Source: Bacteroidota bacterium (GTDB taxonomy: Bacteria; Bacteroidota; Bacteroidia; Chitinophagales; Saprospiraceae). From it: 64,000 nt of DNA. The notes beneath the pieces are model-generated. The model was not told where the DNA came from, searched no databases, and saw only the letters and a program-made list of their open reading frames with translations. The number at the start of each line of letters is the position of its first letter. The first letter of the stretch is position 1. The stretch lies in contig JANSWP010000008.1 in NCBI GenBank assembly GCA_024743405.1, forward strand, positions 62,001-126,000, read 5' to 3'. The translations under genes and the position numbers were made by a program. Shown piece by piece: positions 30,301 to 37,566 of this stretch.

Positions 30301-30448
30301 ATTTGAAACGACAGACAAAGATTTTGGCTGGAATGGGACTTTTAAGAATGAATTTCTATCACCAGGTGTATATGGCTACTATTTAAAAGCAAGATGTTTT
30401 AATGGAGAAGATTATTTCAAAAAAGGAAATATTACCTTAGTAAGGTAG
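24305..30448 (+). CDS. Giant T9SS substrate with PKD domains and type B C-terminal sorting domain
   Basis: 2047 residues, exported. After the signal peptide comes the conserved N-terminal domain (ASHIIGGEISYKCIGG, LDVYRDC) seen in many gliding-type proteins. PKD domains follow (WQFGDGNNSSS, IWDFGDSANPS). From about residue 727 the chain is built of three Ig-like modules in the order A-B-C repeated roughly four times, each with paired cysteines. The C-terminal 90 residues (FVPTAFSPNGDGENDQLLVRG, VYNRWGQRVFE, GWNGTFKNEFLSPGVYGYYL) are the type B sorting domain (gliding motility-associated C-terminal domain), which directs export by the T9SS with help from SprF-like proteins. It is likely a surface filament or adhesin; ligand unknown. 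Confidence 0.93.
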   Translation: MNKLTLKKWITGCLILLSCSLFQNTLRASHIIGGEISYKCIGGDNFELTLDVYRDCFYGIAGFDNPAHIAIFKDGQLFPYKTLNIGPLSIQPIPADVGDPCLFVPDDVCVEWGRYRTTVELPDYGGGYHLVYQRCCRNQTISNIESPDSTGATYTIYITDKARDECNSSPEFDDFPPVFICIDRPIEFLHAATDAQGDSLVYRLCNPLIGATFDTPNPSVPAPPPYDSVSWIDPPYNISNLLGGDPALAIDPQTGFITGLPQVQGQFVVGICVEEYRDGQLLSVTRRDFQYNVGLCGEIVSDIVAPAADCFEDGEDLTIQFYNESTLSDDFIWFFDWTNDMNAASFETEPQYTYDQPGTYTVALIAEPNSQCVDTSYHEIIVQYNSLLVDFNINTYDCTDTSVIVLTDLSADNVSSIIDWRWEINVNGNIINLDTQNPIINLPNPSSGTIKLTVETENTCVNTVEKNFQTGGNNPDDLIEEQVDICFGESIELNPNSDPAQGFTYIWAPPINANTINPTVSPAQTTTYAVSITAFNGGCQTQTDITVDVTSLPELNFDFSTGCDGVTVNFENESLNSPGYVWQFGDGNNSSSTDINPTFEYPSVGNYSVTLSTPNSALCQESITEQITLVEKVLEADINFQYLDCSENNVVIAFSDASTNSLNNTNEWAWTLGSGASSNAPGFTTSVNQEQILDVELIITTDEGCVSTITKALDIDFIEFEAADSVLMCSDGSVELNPDGDTNYTYQWSPSGSLSNSNSSNPIATPDNTTTYSVQITNTVTDVCTITKEVMVYVPPRINLVGDDNVTTCEAEVEICANTDVVVDFSWFDEQNTFLSNSSCIPVDVTGVKNYVVTARDQYNCEEQDVIVVVGGPVESELTEDQVLCTDEVLNIELTNLDANDVLSLNWSPATAFIGDPTNNPTPQVNNIPGEQTIVVEAINQFGCTKVDSIDLAIVDSDINLDFDFEVQCSGSTVQFMNGSTNAYNYIWDFGDSANPSAVSSEENPVYVYGEIGIYDVTLNVMFDVDCVVPVTKQVEIVAPDFIPNFGYEFDTDCSTDSVTIIFYDESTNFLNNTSSWEWNFSNGINFTGGVEFDIVEITVFGNDNLTATLTIGTPNGCSGSTSQNLEIVLPETPDPLGGGITLCYGDTTKLNPIGNDIFTYNWSPNNGTIDDPTSTNPTAFPLETTNYQVTVTSVSADTCSVESDVLITIPEQIFITASDDVTTTCGSAIQISASSNVNPTSFEWNEIDGTPLGTGSSLSVNPSEAMTFIVTGTDEFGCFNKDTVLVTNEIIDFGVDAPTEACPNDTIQISAGSFITDHDLDYTWTTLNGEILSNPTDPNIVVVTAPSGQSVSYSVTVQNQFDCTAQQSVTINSYDFVPTVTTDILACPDIETEINPGADLSCTYSWSPSIMVNQPNSPNPTVQISQDGLFTVTVTKSFGSDVCVDVQSTFVEVPEIIDIEETVDTLTCGEPITVCATANIVDLDYIWYDESGTQLGLGSCFEDANPLVEAIYIVEATDEFECAALDTVYVSNEETDVQIDGNGFISTCPRDSFQICITNLDVDDILTYQWSSDPNGVILSGDQTACPWVTTTPNQTAFFTVTAVNQFGCEETQTLEVLTYEFDAVVLDEVRVCSGIPTELNPSFTPGLFYSWSPADCVDDANAPNPTITTTENKTLMATVLGFNGADTCSATLTVEVIVNPLINLDATPAQEVLCEGEDITFSANSDTVVDMIWSPNPDFSNPILEDVLVTNSELTLNPTHTETYYVLATDDLGCRDSGTVVVQSYPIDVSLDDAFVFCKEDGTIEMLVTNNDPAQNLSYTWHPDNVIVGDNSVNPIEVTFEENTQVFVDVENQFGCAITDSAMVNYFDLEIELVATAEPDTIILGSGQFSQLESTIDDTYSYSWFPCETLDDCNISDPQAMPDETTDYVVTVSIAEGCVAEREVRVTVINPDCQEPFVFVPTAFSPNGDGENDQLLVRGNNLEEMTFVVYNRWGQRVFETTDKDFGWNGTFKNEFLSPGVYGYYLKARCFNGEDYFKKGNITLVR

Positions 30449-30474
30449 TCGATTTGAAAATAGTAAGCTTTATT

Positions 30475-30515
30475 ATCGAGATTATTGGCAAATAGCTAAT
30501 AATCTCGATTTTTTT
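30475..30515 (+). terminator. Rho-independent terminator of T9SS operon
   Basis: A perfect 12-bp stem (30475-30486 with 30498-30509) with an 11-nt loop and a run of seven or eight Ts. It closes the PorP/PorE-like/type B operon. Confidence 0.9.
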
Positions 30516-30762
30516 AAGGATTGGCAATTCATCTATTTGCTCCAAAATAGATCCCCAAAAGAATTCTTTTCTATTTTGAAATGCGCTTTTATTCAAGTGA
30601 TTTTTTGAGTCTTTTTGTTTTGACTGCCGTTTTACTCCATTTAGTTTATTGCGTGATGCCTCTGTAACAACTTTCGCATGATAGTTGCGTTTGTGATTAC
30701 TAAGCTCTAATTTCGTCGTTACTTAATAGAAAAGACGAATTAATAATTCATAAAAGTTACCC
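30516..30762. other. Non-coding leader of the TPR gene
   Basis: Together with the terminator this is a 314-bp gap. No reading frame of note is present. TAATTTCG at 30708 resembles a -7 element at about 55 bp before the TPR gene, but its spacing from the TTTG at 30690 is short. Confidence 0.4.
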
Positions 30763-32562
30763 ATGCGATTTTTCATAATAATAGTTGCCTTCATATTTCC
30801 GTTTTTTATCAATGCTCAATCTTCAAAATTAGCTCAACAATACTATCAAGACGGTGAGTATGAAAAAGCGGCTGCGATGTATCAAAAACTTTCTGATCAA
30901 CATAAAAACAATGATTTTTATTTTGATAGGTTTATTGAAAGTCTATTGATGCTGGAAGACTACACGAAGGTTGAAGATATTATTAAAAAGCGGTTAAAGG
31001 AGAATCCCAAAAATGTCAAATTATATGTGACTTATGGTAATCTTTATGAACGTCAATTTATGGATGCAGAGGCAACAGAGCAATATCAAAAGGCGATTAA
31101 AAAATTGCCAGCCGACCGTTTTGCAATTACGAAACTGGCGAGCGCTTTTACAACGTTGACAAAGTATGAAATGGCAATAGAGACTTATGAAAGAGGTAGT
31201 GACTTAATAAATGATAAAGAGATATTTGCGTACAACCTCGCAGAGCTTTATCGACGAAAGGGAGATGTTCCCAAAATGATCACCAATTACCTGAATAGTT
31301 TAGAGAGTAATCCTAATCGGCTTAATTCAATAAAAAGTCAATTTACAAGATATATACGCGAGCAAGAAGATTTTGATGAATTGCAAGCCCAGCTATATGA
31401 ACGAATTCAAACGAATCGAGATAATGTTCAATTTCCAGAATTATTGACATGGTTATTTATTCAACAAAAAGATTATCGTGGAGCTTTTCGTCAGGTGAAA
31501 GCATTAGATAGAAGATTAGGTGAAAATGGTGGACGCATCAATCGACTAGCCCAAATTGCTGCCAATGATGGAGATTATGATTCAGCAATAATGGCTTACG
31601 ATTATATTGTAGAAGAAAAAGGACCAATCTCTACGTATTATGTGGAGGCTAAAGAAGAAAGCCTGCGTGCTCGCCGAAACAAACTCATCTTGGGCTTTGA
31701 ATATACAGAGGTAGATTTGAGAGCGTTAGAGGCTGCCTATGAATCATTTCTTGCCGAGTTTGGTCGAGATCGGCGTACTGCATCTATGGTTTCCGAATTA
31801 GCAGATTTGGAAGCACTTTACCTGAATGATATAGAAAAAGCCATTTCGCTTTTGGAGGAAATGATTAATTACCCTGCTGTTGACCCCAAAGTACAGGCGT
31901 TTGGCAAATTGAGTTTGGGAGACTATTACTTGATCTCAGGAGAGCGATGGGAGGCGACCCTACTTTATTCTCAAGTTGATAAGGCTTTTGGAGAGGATTT
32001 ATTAGGGCATGAGGCAAGATATAAAAATGCAAAGCTATCTTACTTCTTTGGGGATTTTCAATGGGCTCAAGCACAGTTTGATGTATTGAAAGCCTCAACT
32101 TCTAAGTTGATAGCGAATGATGCCTTAGACCTTTCTGTTTTTATTATGGACAATATGGGGTTGGATACAACTGAAGCGTCTTTGAAACTATATTCAGATG
32201 CAGAGCTACTGATTTTCCGAAATAAATATGAGGAAGCTTTTACCAAGTTAGACACTTTGGTTCAAAGGTTTCCAGAGCATACACTGGAGGATGATGTTTA
32301 TTATGCAAAAGCACAAATATTCAAAAGACAAAGAGAATATCAAAAGGCAGAAGAAATGTATAATAAGATCATAGAGAATTTCCCTGAAGAGATTCGAGCG
32401 GATAATTCTTTATATGAATTAGCAGAACTATATGAATTACACCTTGGAGATTTAGAAAAAGCAAAAGAGCTATATCAGACGCTTTTTATTGATTATTCAG
32501 GTAGTACTTTTGCAGTCGAAGCGAGAAAAAAGTTTAGAAAACTAAGAGGGGACGATATTTAA
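30763..32562 (+). CDS. Exported tetratricopeptide-repeat protein
   Basis: 599 residues with a signal peptide (IFPFFINAQ) and TPR units through nearly the whole length (LAQQYYQDGEYEKAAAMYQKL, YLNDIEKAISLLEEMI, YQKAEEMYNKII, LEKAKELYQTLF). It lacks catalytic motifs and presumably works as a periplasmic scaffold. Similar proteins occur near T9SS genes in Bacteroidota, but no specific role can be assigned. It lies after the T9SS operon terminator and has its own strong terminator. Confidence 0.85.
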   Translation: MRFFIIIVAFIFPFFINAQSSKLAQQYYQDGEYEKAAAMYQKLSDQHKNNDFYFDRFIESLLMLEDYTKVEDIIKKRLKENPKNVKLYVTYGNLYERQFMDAEATEQYQKAIKKLPADRFAITKLASAFTTLTKYEMAIETYERGSDLINDKEIFAYNLAELYRRKGDVPKMITNYLNSLESNPNRLNSIKSQFTRYIREQEDFDELQAQLYERIQTNRDNVQFPELLTWLFIQQKDYRGAFRQVKALDRRLGENGGRINRLAQIAANDGDYDSAIMAYDYIVEEKGPISTYYVEAKEESLRARRNKLILGFEYTEVDLRALEAAYESFLAEFGRDRRTASMVSELADLEALYLNDIEKAISLLEEMINYPAVDPKVQAFGKLSLGDYYLISGERWEATLLYSQVDKAFGEDLLGHEARYKNAKLSYFFGDFQWAQAQFDVLKASTSKLIANDALDLSVFIMDNMGLDTTEASLKLYSDAELLIFRNKYEEAFTKLDTLVQRFPEHTLEDDVYYAKAQIFKRQREYQKAEEMYNKIIENFPEEIRADNSLYELAELYELHLGDLEKAKELYQTLFIDYSGSTFAVEARKKFRKLRGDDI

Positions 32563-32606
32563 ATTTTGTTCATGATATGTTATTAAGGTCTTAATTAAAA
32601 GGCTTG

Positions 32607-32645
32607 AACTTTCCAAAAGTAACGTTACTTTTGGAAAGTTTTTTT
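32607..32645 (+). terminator. Rho-independent terminator of TPR gene
   Basis: A perfect 17-bp palindrome (32607-32623 with 32624-32640) directly followed by seven Ts. The stem has no separate loop, so the central bases open. Confidence 0.9.
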
Positions 32646-32662
32646 ATGCTCAAAAGTAAAAT

Positions 32663-33265
32663 ATGATATACGAATTTAAAGGTTTCAAACCGGTTATACA
32701 TGAAAGCTCATTTATCCATCCCCAAGCAGTCGTGACGGGAAATGTAATTATTGGAAGAGATGTTTATGTTGGTCCAGGTGCTGCAATTCGTGCCGATTGG
32801 GGAGAGATAATTTTAGAAGACGGTTGCAACGTTCAAGAAAACTGTACAGTTCATATGTTTCCTGGGGTAACTGTTCGATTAAAAAAAGGTGCTCATATTG
32901 GACATGGTGCAATTATCCATGGTGCAACGATAGGCCAAAATGTATTGATCGGCATGAATTCCGTTATTATGGATAATGTTGAAATTGGAGATGAATGCAT
33001 CGTTGGGGCATTATGTTTTATAAAGGCAAATTCGAAAATTCCCAATAGAAGCTTAGTCGTTGGGAACCCAGGTAAAATTATAAAAGAGGTTAGTGATGAA
33101 ATGATCAGTTGGAAAACGAAAGGGACTCAATTGTATCAAAGCCTACCTGAAAGCTGCTTTGAAAGCTTAAAAGAATGTAAACCCTTAAGAGAAGTCCCAA
33201 TTGACAGACCCAAGCAAGAGACACTTTATAAAACTTGGAATGAAATTCGGATGGGCAAATCATGA
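32663..33265 (+). CDS. Hexapeptide-repeat transferase-like protein (PaaY/CaiE, gamma-carbonic anhydrase fold)
   Basis: 200 residues, left-handed beta-helix. Hexapeptide turns (VVTGNVIIGRDVYVGPGAA, IGQNVLIGMNSVIMDNVEIG) span residues about 18-130 and the three histidines of the trimer metal site are visible (TVHMFP, HIGHGAIIHG). Length and the C-terminal helix fit PaaY, a thioesterase-like helper of phenylacetate catabolism, but no paa genes lie nearby, so a generic gamma-carbonic-anhydrase-like role is equally possible. Confidence 0.85.
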   Translation: MIYEFKGFKPVIHESSFIHPQAVVTGNVIIGRDVYVGPGAAIRADWGEIILEDGCNVQENCTVHMFPGVTVRLKKGAHIGHGAIIHGATIGQNVLIGMNSVIMDNVEIGDECIVGALCFIKANSKIPNRSLVVGNPGKIIKEVSDEMISWKTKGTQLYQSLPESCFESLKECKPLREVPIDRPKQETLYKTWNEIRMGKS

Positions 33266-33300
33266 AATTATAGAACTATTTCTTTGGAATGAATGCTAAT

Positions 33301-34188
33301 TTACCTCACTACCAAAACGGGGCTGTTATGGTATGTTTCAATGAACGTTTCTGTAACGCTACCATAAAGAAAAGTCTCGAATGGTGAATGTCCTTTTGCT
33401 CCCATAATAACTAAATCGGTATGATTTTCATTCAAATATTTTACTAGTCCTTTTGAAATCCCATTAGTTGTATCATTAATAAAGACAGGTTGGATCTTTG
33501 AATCTGGCAAGTCATATTTGTCCGTGAATTTTTGAAATTTCAATTTTGCTTCTTCTTCTAGAGCTACCCATAAGGCTTCGCTTGATAACGAACCTGCGTA
33601 GTAATCTAAAGGAGGGTGTGATACGATATGTAAAGCTTTAACATTGACTTCAGGGAAAGATTTCTTGATCTCTAGGGCATTATAGAGTGCTCGGTAGGAA
33701 TTAACGGAAAAATCGATTGGGACGACAATGTTAGTTAATATCTCAAAAGTTTTATCTGGTACAAAAAGGACATTGATTTTTGATTTTCTGGTAACTTTGC
33801 GAGTGGTAATGCCGCTTCCTTCCGTTCTCTTTTTGTGACCCACAACCAGAAGATCGACCACTTTGACGTCTAGCCAATGTATTAATTTCCCATAAGGCGT
33901 TCCTTCTAAGACTTCAACCGTCCATTCAAATTTATTTTGCTCACCAATAATTTCTTGAATATCTAATTCTAATTTATTCCGAATCTTTTCATCTATTGGA
34001 TATTCTGGTGAAAATAGCTTATGGAATTCTGCTGAAATATTTTTTGGTTTTGTCATATCAGGAATGATATGGACAAAATAGATAACTTTCGTTTTGAAAA
34101 TTTGAGAAAAAAGATTCGAATAATTAATTAAATAGTGATCTGCCTCTGACATATCTAGGGCGACCATTATACGGTTGAATTTTGTCAT
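33301..34188 (-). CDS. Universal stress protein, two UspA domains
   Basis: 295 residues with tandem UspA folds. The C-terminal domain has a full ATP-binding signature (VIMGAKGHSPFETFLYGSVTETFIETYHNSPVLVV); in the N-terminal domain the loop reads VVGHKKRTEGSGITTRKVTRKSKINVLFVP and is degenerate. It is the second gene after another double Usp (34-bp gap), probably one operon with it, transcribed from the FNR-type box near 35130. Confidence 0.93.
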   Translation of the reverse strand: MTKFNRIMVALDMSEADHYLINYSNLFSQIFKTKVIYFVHIIPDMTKPKNISAEFHKLFSPEYPIDEKIRNKLELDIQEIIGEQNKFEWTVEVLEGTPYGKLIHWLDVKVVDLLVVGHKKRTEGSGITTRKVTRKSKINVLFVPDKTFEILTNIVVPIDFSVNSYRALYNALEIKKSFPEVNVKALHIVSHPPLDYYAGSLSSEALWVALEEEAKLKFQKFTDKYDLPDSKIQPVFINDTTNGISKGLVKYLNENHTDLVIMGAKGHSPFETFLYGSVTETFIETYHNSPVLVVR

Positions 34189-34222
34189 GATTTACTTAAA
34201 TTTGATTGTAATAATCGAATCT

Positions 34223-35053
34223 CTAAACTCGGATACTCAAAATTGGAAACTCTGAATATTTGACTAGATTTTCAGGGATGCTTTCGATAAATAAACTAGA
34301 TAAACCACTTCGACCATGTGTTGCTAAAGCAATCATATCTGCTCTTACATTTTGGGCAAATTCAATAATGCCAGATTCTACATTGTAATGATTGTAGTTA
34401 TGTAATTGTAGCATTTTATAGTCATGTGCGTTAACAAATGCCTCCATTTTATCTCTAACAATTTTGCTTGGTTTGAAATTATGAGGAGTCGTGATTTCAA
34501 CAAAATGTAGGTTCTCTGCTCCTATGTCTTTTGCAAAATTTAGTAAACGTCCAAAAGCTTCATGTGTATCATCTTCTAATCCAGAAGCGAAAACAATGGT
34601 TTTAAATCGAAGGTTTTCAGGGCGTTTTTTTATTATTAGAACTGGCGTTTTTGCTACTCGCATGATTTTCGCAGCAACCGAACCAAGAAAAAAACTATCT
34701 ACACCTTTCCGACCATGGGAGCCAATAATAATTAAGTCATGATTCTTGTCTTTTAATGTCTGAGCGACATCTTTATAGCTATCTGAAAATGCTAACGATT
34801 GAGTAGCTTCTACACCGTTGCGTTTAGCTATTTTCAACATTTCAATTAGTTGGTTTTTCGACTGTCCAATTTGTTTTTGGACATCAGGGTAATGATCTTC
34901 CAAATCTTTAGGCATCATTACCCAACCAGTGGGCACCTCAAGGCTATGGAGGAAAAGGATTTTTGCATCTGTCTTTTTTGCAATTTCAAAAGCTACTTCG
35001 GTTGCTTCATTGGCGCAATCTGAAAAATCTGTAGGAATAAGAATTTGATTCAT
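34223..35053 (-). CDS. Universal stress protein, two UspA domains
   Basis: 276 residues. The first domain has IIGSHGRKGVDSFFLGSVAAKI (ATP-type Gx2Gx9GS) and the second ALATHGRSGLSSLFIES, where the final GS is replaced by ES. Such tandem Usps respond to starvation or low oxygen in other bacteria. The gene lies 71 bp downstream of a perfect FNR-type palindrome, and a second usp gene follows it. Confidence 0.94.
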   Translation of the reverse strand: MNQILIPTDFSDCANEATEVAFEIAKKTDAKILFLHSLEVPTGWVMMPKDLEDHYPDVQKQIGQSKNQLIEMLKIAKRNGVEATQSLAFSDSYKDVAQTLKDKNHDLIIIGSHGRKGVDSFFLGSVAAKIMRVAKTPVLIIKKRPENLRFKTIVFASGLEDDTHEAFGRLLNFAKDIGAENLHFVEITTPHNFKPSKIVRDKMEAFVNAHDYKMLQLHNYNHYNVESGIIEFAQNVRADMIALATHGRSGLSSLFIESIPENLVKYSEFPILSIRV

Positions 35054-35123
35054 ATTAATTAGAAATTTTGGTCAAGATACCTGAGGAGAGAATGATAAAA
35101 GGTGAGGTTAGTCAGTAGATTTA

Positions 35124-35137
35124 TTGATTTTAATCAA
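35124..35137 (-). promoter_or_regulatory. FNR/CRP-family type operator TTGAT-N4-ATCAA
   Basis: TTGATTTTAATCAA is a perfect match to the FNR/Anr box. Its centre is 77 bp before the ATG of the usp gene at 35053, which would fit an activator site near -41 with a leader of about 36 nt. It sits between that gene and the end of the K+ channel gene. Confidence 0.55.
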
Positions 35138-35138
35138 T

Positions 35139-35834
35139 TCAATTTCCTTTTTTTGACAAGGTGAATTTTCCAATTATTATCCCAATAATAATCGCTGTAT
35201 ACATTTGTCCGCAGATACTTATAAAGATAGAAAGTGATTGCCCCGGTGGTGTTACAGGTGTAATATCACCATACCCCAAAGATGATAGGGTGATAAAACT
35301 AAAGTAGGTCAGATCGTCAATTTTTGCCTCTAATCCATTAGTAAACATAAAGGAAGAAGGATAAAAGTGATTAATTAGTCTGAAACCCATTCCTCCAATT
35401 AAACCAATTAATATATAACCATTAACGGCAGCATAAATCACATTAGTAGTGACTTTCTCGAATTTGCCCATTCGGATAAGTACATGAATTGTCAGTAAAC
35501 CAAAAAATGCAATAAGACTTCCCATTCTTAATAAGAAAACGAGTGGGTCATTTTGGGAAAAACTTAGGCTATTAAAGAGAAGCGTCAAAATAGATAATAA
35601 GATTCCTATTCTACATAAAATTTTGGATTCCGATATTTCGTAAATACCAATTAATAGAACCAAAACCAATAGACCATAGATCACTCCGCTTTTTACTCCA
35701 GAATGAACAATGAAAGAAGGAATTAGTAAAAACGACAGGAGTGCGATTAATAAAAGTAGGAACTCATTTTCATCAAAAAAATGTTTCAGGTTTTGATGGA
35801 ATCGAGAATTTGATATAGTTTCGAATAAGTTCAC
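35139..35834 (-). CDS. Potassium channel of the 6TM type
   Basis: 231 residues. Four or five hydrophobic spans precede a pore helix, and the selectivity filter is TLSSLGYGDI near residue 189, followed by the last span (IFISICGQMYTAIIIGIIIG). There is no cytosolic regulatory (RCK or cNMP) domain. Members let K+ move along its gradient and may link membrane potential to stress. It is 12 bp downstream of a third usp gene, so the two form an operon. Confidence 0.9.
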   Translation of the reverse strand: MNLFETISNSRFHQNLKHFFDENEFLLLLIALLSFLLIPSFIVHSGVKSGVIYGLLVLVLLIGIYEISESKILCRIGILLSILTLLFNSLSFSQNDPLVFLLRMGSLIAFFGLLTIHVLIRMGKFEKVTTNVIYAAVNGYILIGLIGGMGFRLINHFYPSSFMFTNGLEAKIDDLTYFSFITLSSLGYGDITPVTPPGQSLSIFISICGQMYTAIIIGIIIGKFTLSKKGN

Positions 35835-35846
35835 TTTTACATTGTG

Positions 35847-36698
35847 TTACTTAAAAATTAGCAATGGTATTTTACTGTATAATGCCATTTTATTGCTGAT
35901 ACTTCCATGGAAAATCCGTTCAAAGAGTCCTCTCTGTGGTTTGTGCATAATTAATAGATCGATATCCCATGTTTCTGAAAAATCTTCTAATTCTGGCACT
36001 ATTGCTTTACTCGCGATATCGTGAAAGGTGATTTGTAAGGAAGGAGCATTTCCTTTGAAGAAGGTTTCCATGTCCTTCAACTTTAATGGTTTATTCTCTT
36101 TAGGGTTTTGTTCAATATGGACGACTCTTAAAATTGGGCAGAATGGTTCTAATAGTTTACCGGCTTCCCAAATATGATAGGGATCCGCCTCTGTCAAATC
36201 TGTTGCATATGCTACAGTATTAATTTGCTCAAATTCTACATACTCAGGAATAACTAAAACTGGACAAGAAGCCTTAGCTAATGTTGCTGTGGTTACACTC
36301 CCAAAAGCTCGCTCGAATGCACTATGCTTATCTTTGGTTCCCATGATGATGAGATCAATATCATTTTGATTCGAAACATCAGAAATAACCATAGATGGAA
36401 TTCCGACCTGAATTTCTGAATTAATCAAAGGAACATTTTTTAATTCATGGGCTGCTTGGGTTTGAGCAAGCGTTGTATTCACAAATACTTTCATTATTTC
36501 TTTTGTCGCTTCAATTTTGTTTTGAGTTGTGGAAGCGACCATGATTGGGATATCAGTAGGCTCTGTTTCTGGATAAATAGCATGTAACAATTCAATGCTT
36601 GCCCCATATTTATCCGCAAACCAGATGGCATACCGAAATGCGTTATTAGAAGTATTTGAAAAGTCTGTTGGAAATAAAATTTTGCTTATTTTTTTCAT
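35847..36698 (-). CDS. Universal stress protein, two UspA domains
   Basis: 283 residues. ATP-type loop IMGTKDKHSAFERAFGSVTTATL in the first domain and MHKPQRGLFERIFHGSISNKM in the second. First gene of an operon with the potassium channel. Its upstream region contains only a half-site resembling the FNR motif (ATCAA near 36755), not the full palindrome. Confidence 0.93.
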   Translation of the reverse strand: MKKISKILFPTDFSNTSNNAFRYAIWFADKYGASIELLHAIYPETEPTDIPIMVASTTQNKIEATKEIMKVFVNTTLAQTQAAHELKNVPLINSEIQVGIPSMVISDVSNQNDIDLIIMGTKDKHSAFERAFGSVTTATLAKASCPVLVIPEYVEFEQINTVAYATDLTEADPYHIWEAGKLLEPFCPILRVVHIEQNPKENKPLKLKDMETFFKGNAPSLQITFHDIASKAIVPELEDFSETWDIDLLIMHKPQRGLFERIFHGSISNKMALYSKIPLLIFK

Positions 36699-36857
36699 AA
36701 TTTATTCATTTTGAATAAAGAGATTCTATTTAGATTCTGATTAATTTATTGATTCAGGTTCTTTTCCTACTCCCTAACCTATTGTTTTCGCTTTCGACCA
36801 CTTCCTAATAATAGGTGTTCATGAAAAGATGGGTATTGGTATAGTAAACGAATTATT

Positions 36858-37415
36858 TTACCTCATAACTCCAAGTTTTAAAGAAAAAATAATTCCTGTA
36901 ATTGGTTTGTCTTTGTTCAAATTACCATTGGTCGCAATACCTAATCCGAAATAGTTACCAATGACAAAATCTAATCCTGCTTTATATGAAAACCCGAAAC
37001 TGGTAAAATTGGAAAGCTTTTCTCTAGTGTTGGATGAATTCCAAATATCCTCCTCTACTATTTTCTCTCCAGTAACCATACCGACACCTCCTTGTCCGTA
37101 CAAATTGATGAATTTGTATCGTTTGACTAACCCGTATAAACAACTAAATTCATTTACTTTCTCTTGAACTACTTTACCATCAAGTATATCTAATAGCCAG
37201 AAAACGTCAGGAGTTTTAGAATGTGAGAAATTGAATGAATAAAGATGCAGATTATAGTTTGTGGTGATTCCTGCATGTACTCCAGGACCTACATTGTTTA
37301 TATTTAATCCTAGGTCTAACCAAGCTAGGTTATCATACTCATCTGATTGAGCATAGGTCATTGATATAGAGAAAAAACAAATTAAGGTTATGATATATTT
37401 CCATGTGTTTTTCAT
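36858..37415 (-). CDS. Small exported outer-membrane beta-barrel-like protein
   Basis: 185 residues with a signal peptide (SMTYAQ) and alternating strands (GLGIATNGNLNKDKPITGIIFSLKLGVMR at the end). It resembles small OM barrels of Bacteroidota; function unknown. It sits alone between the usp/K+ channel operon and ftsH. Upstream is a short inverted repeat (TACCTC, 37443-37448, with GAGGTA, 37455-37460). Confidence 0.7.
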   Translation of the reverse strand: MKNTWKYIITLICFFSISMTYAQSDEYDNLAWLDLGLNINNVGPGVHAGITTNYNLHLYSFNFSHSKTPDVFWLLDILDGKVVQEKVNEFSCLYGLVKRYKFINLYGQGGVGMVTGEKIVEEDIWNSSNTREKLSNFTSFGFSYKAGLDFVIGNYFGLGIATNGNLNKDKPITGIIFSLKLGVMR

Positions 37416-37566
37416 TTGCTTTTCTATTTATTTCGTTGATAATACCTCCTAGGTGAGGTACTAAAACAAAGTATGGAATGAGATAAATAACAACTTCGAT
37501 AAGTTCTTATAAGTGTAAAAAGAAAGCAGCGTGATTTTTTAAATATCTATTCAGTACTTTTTGAAT

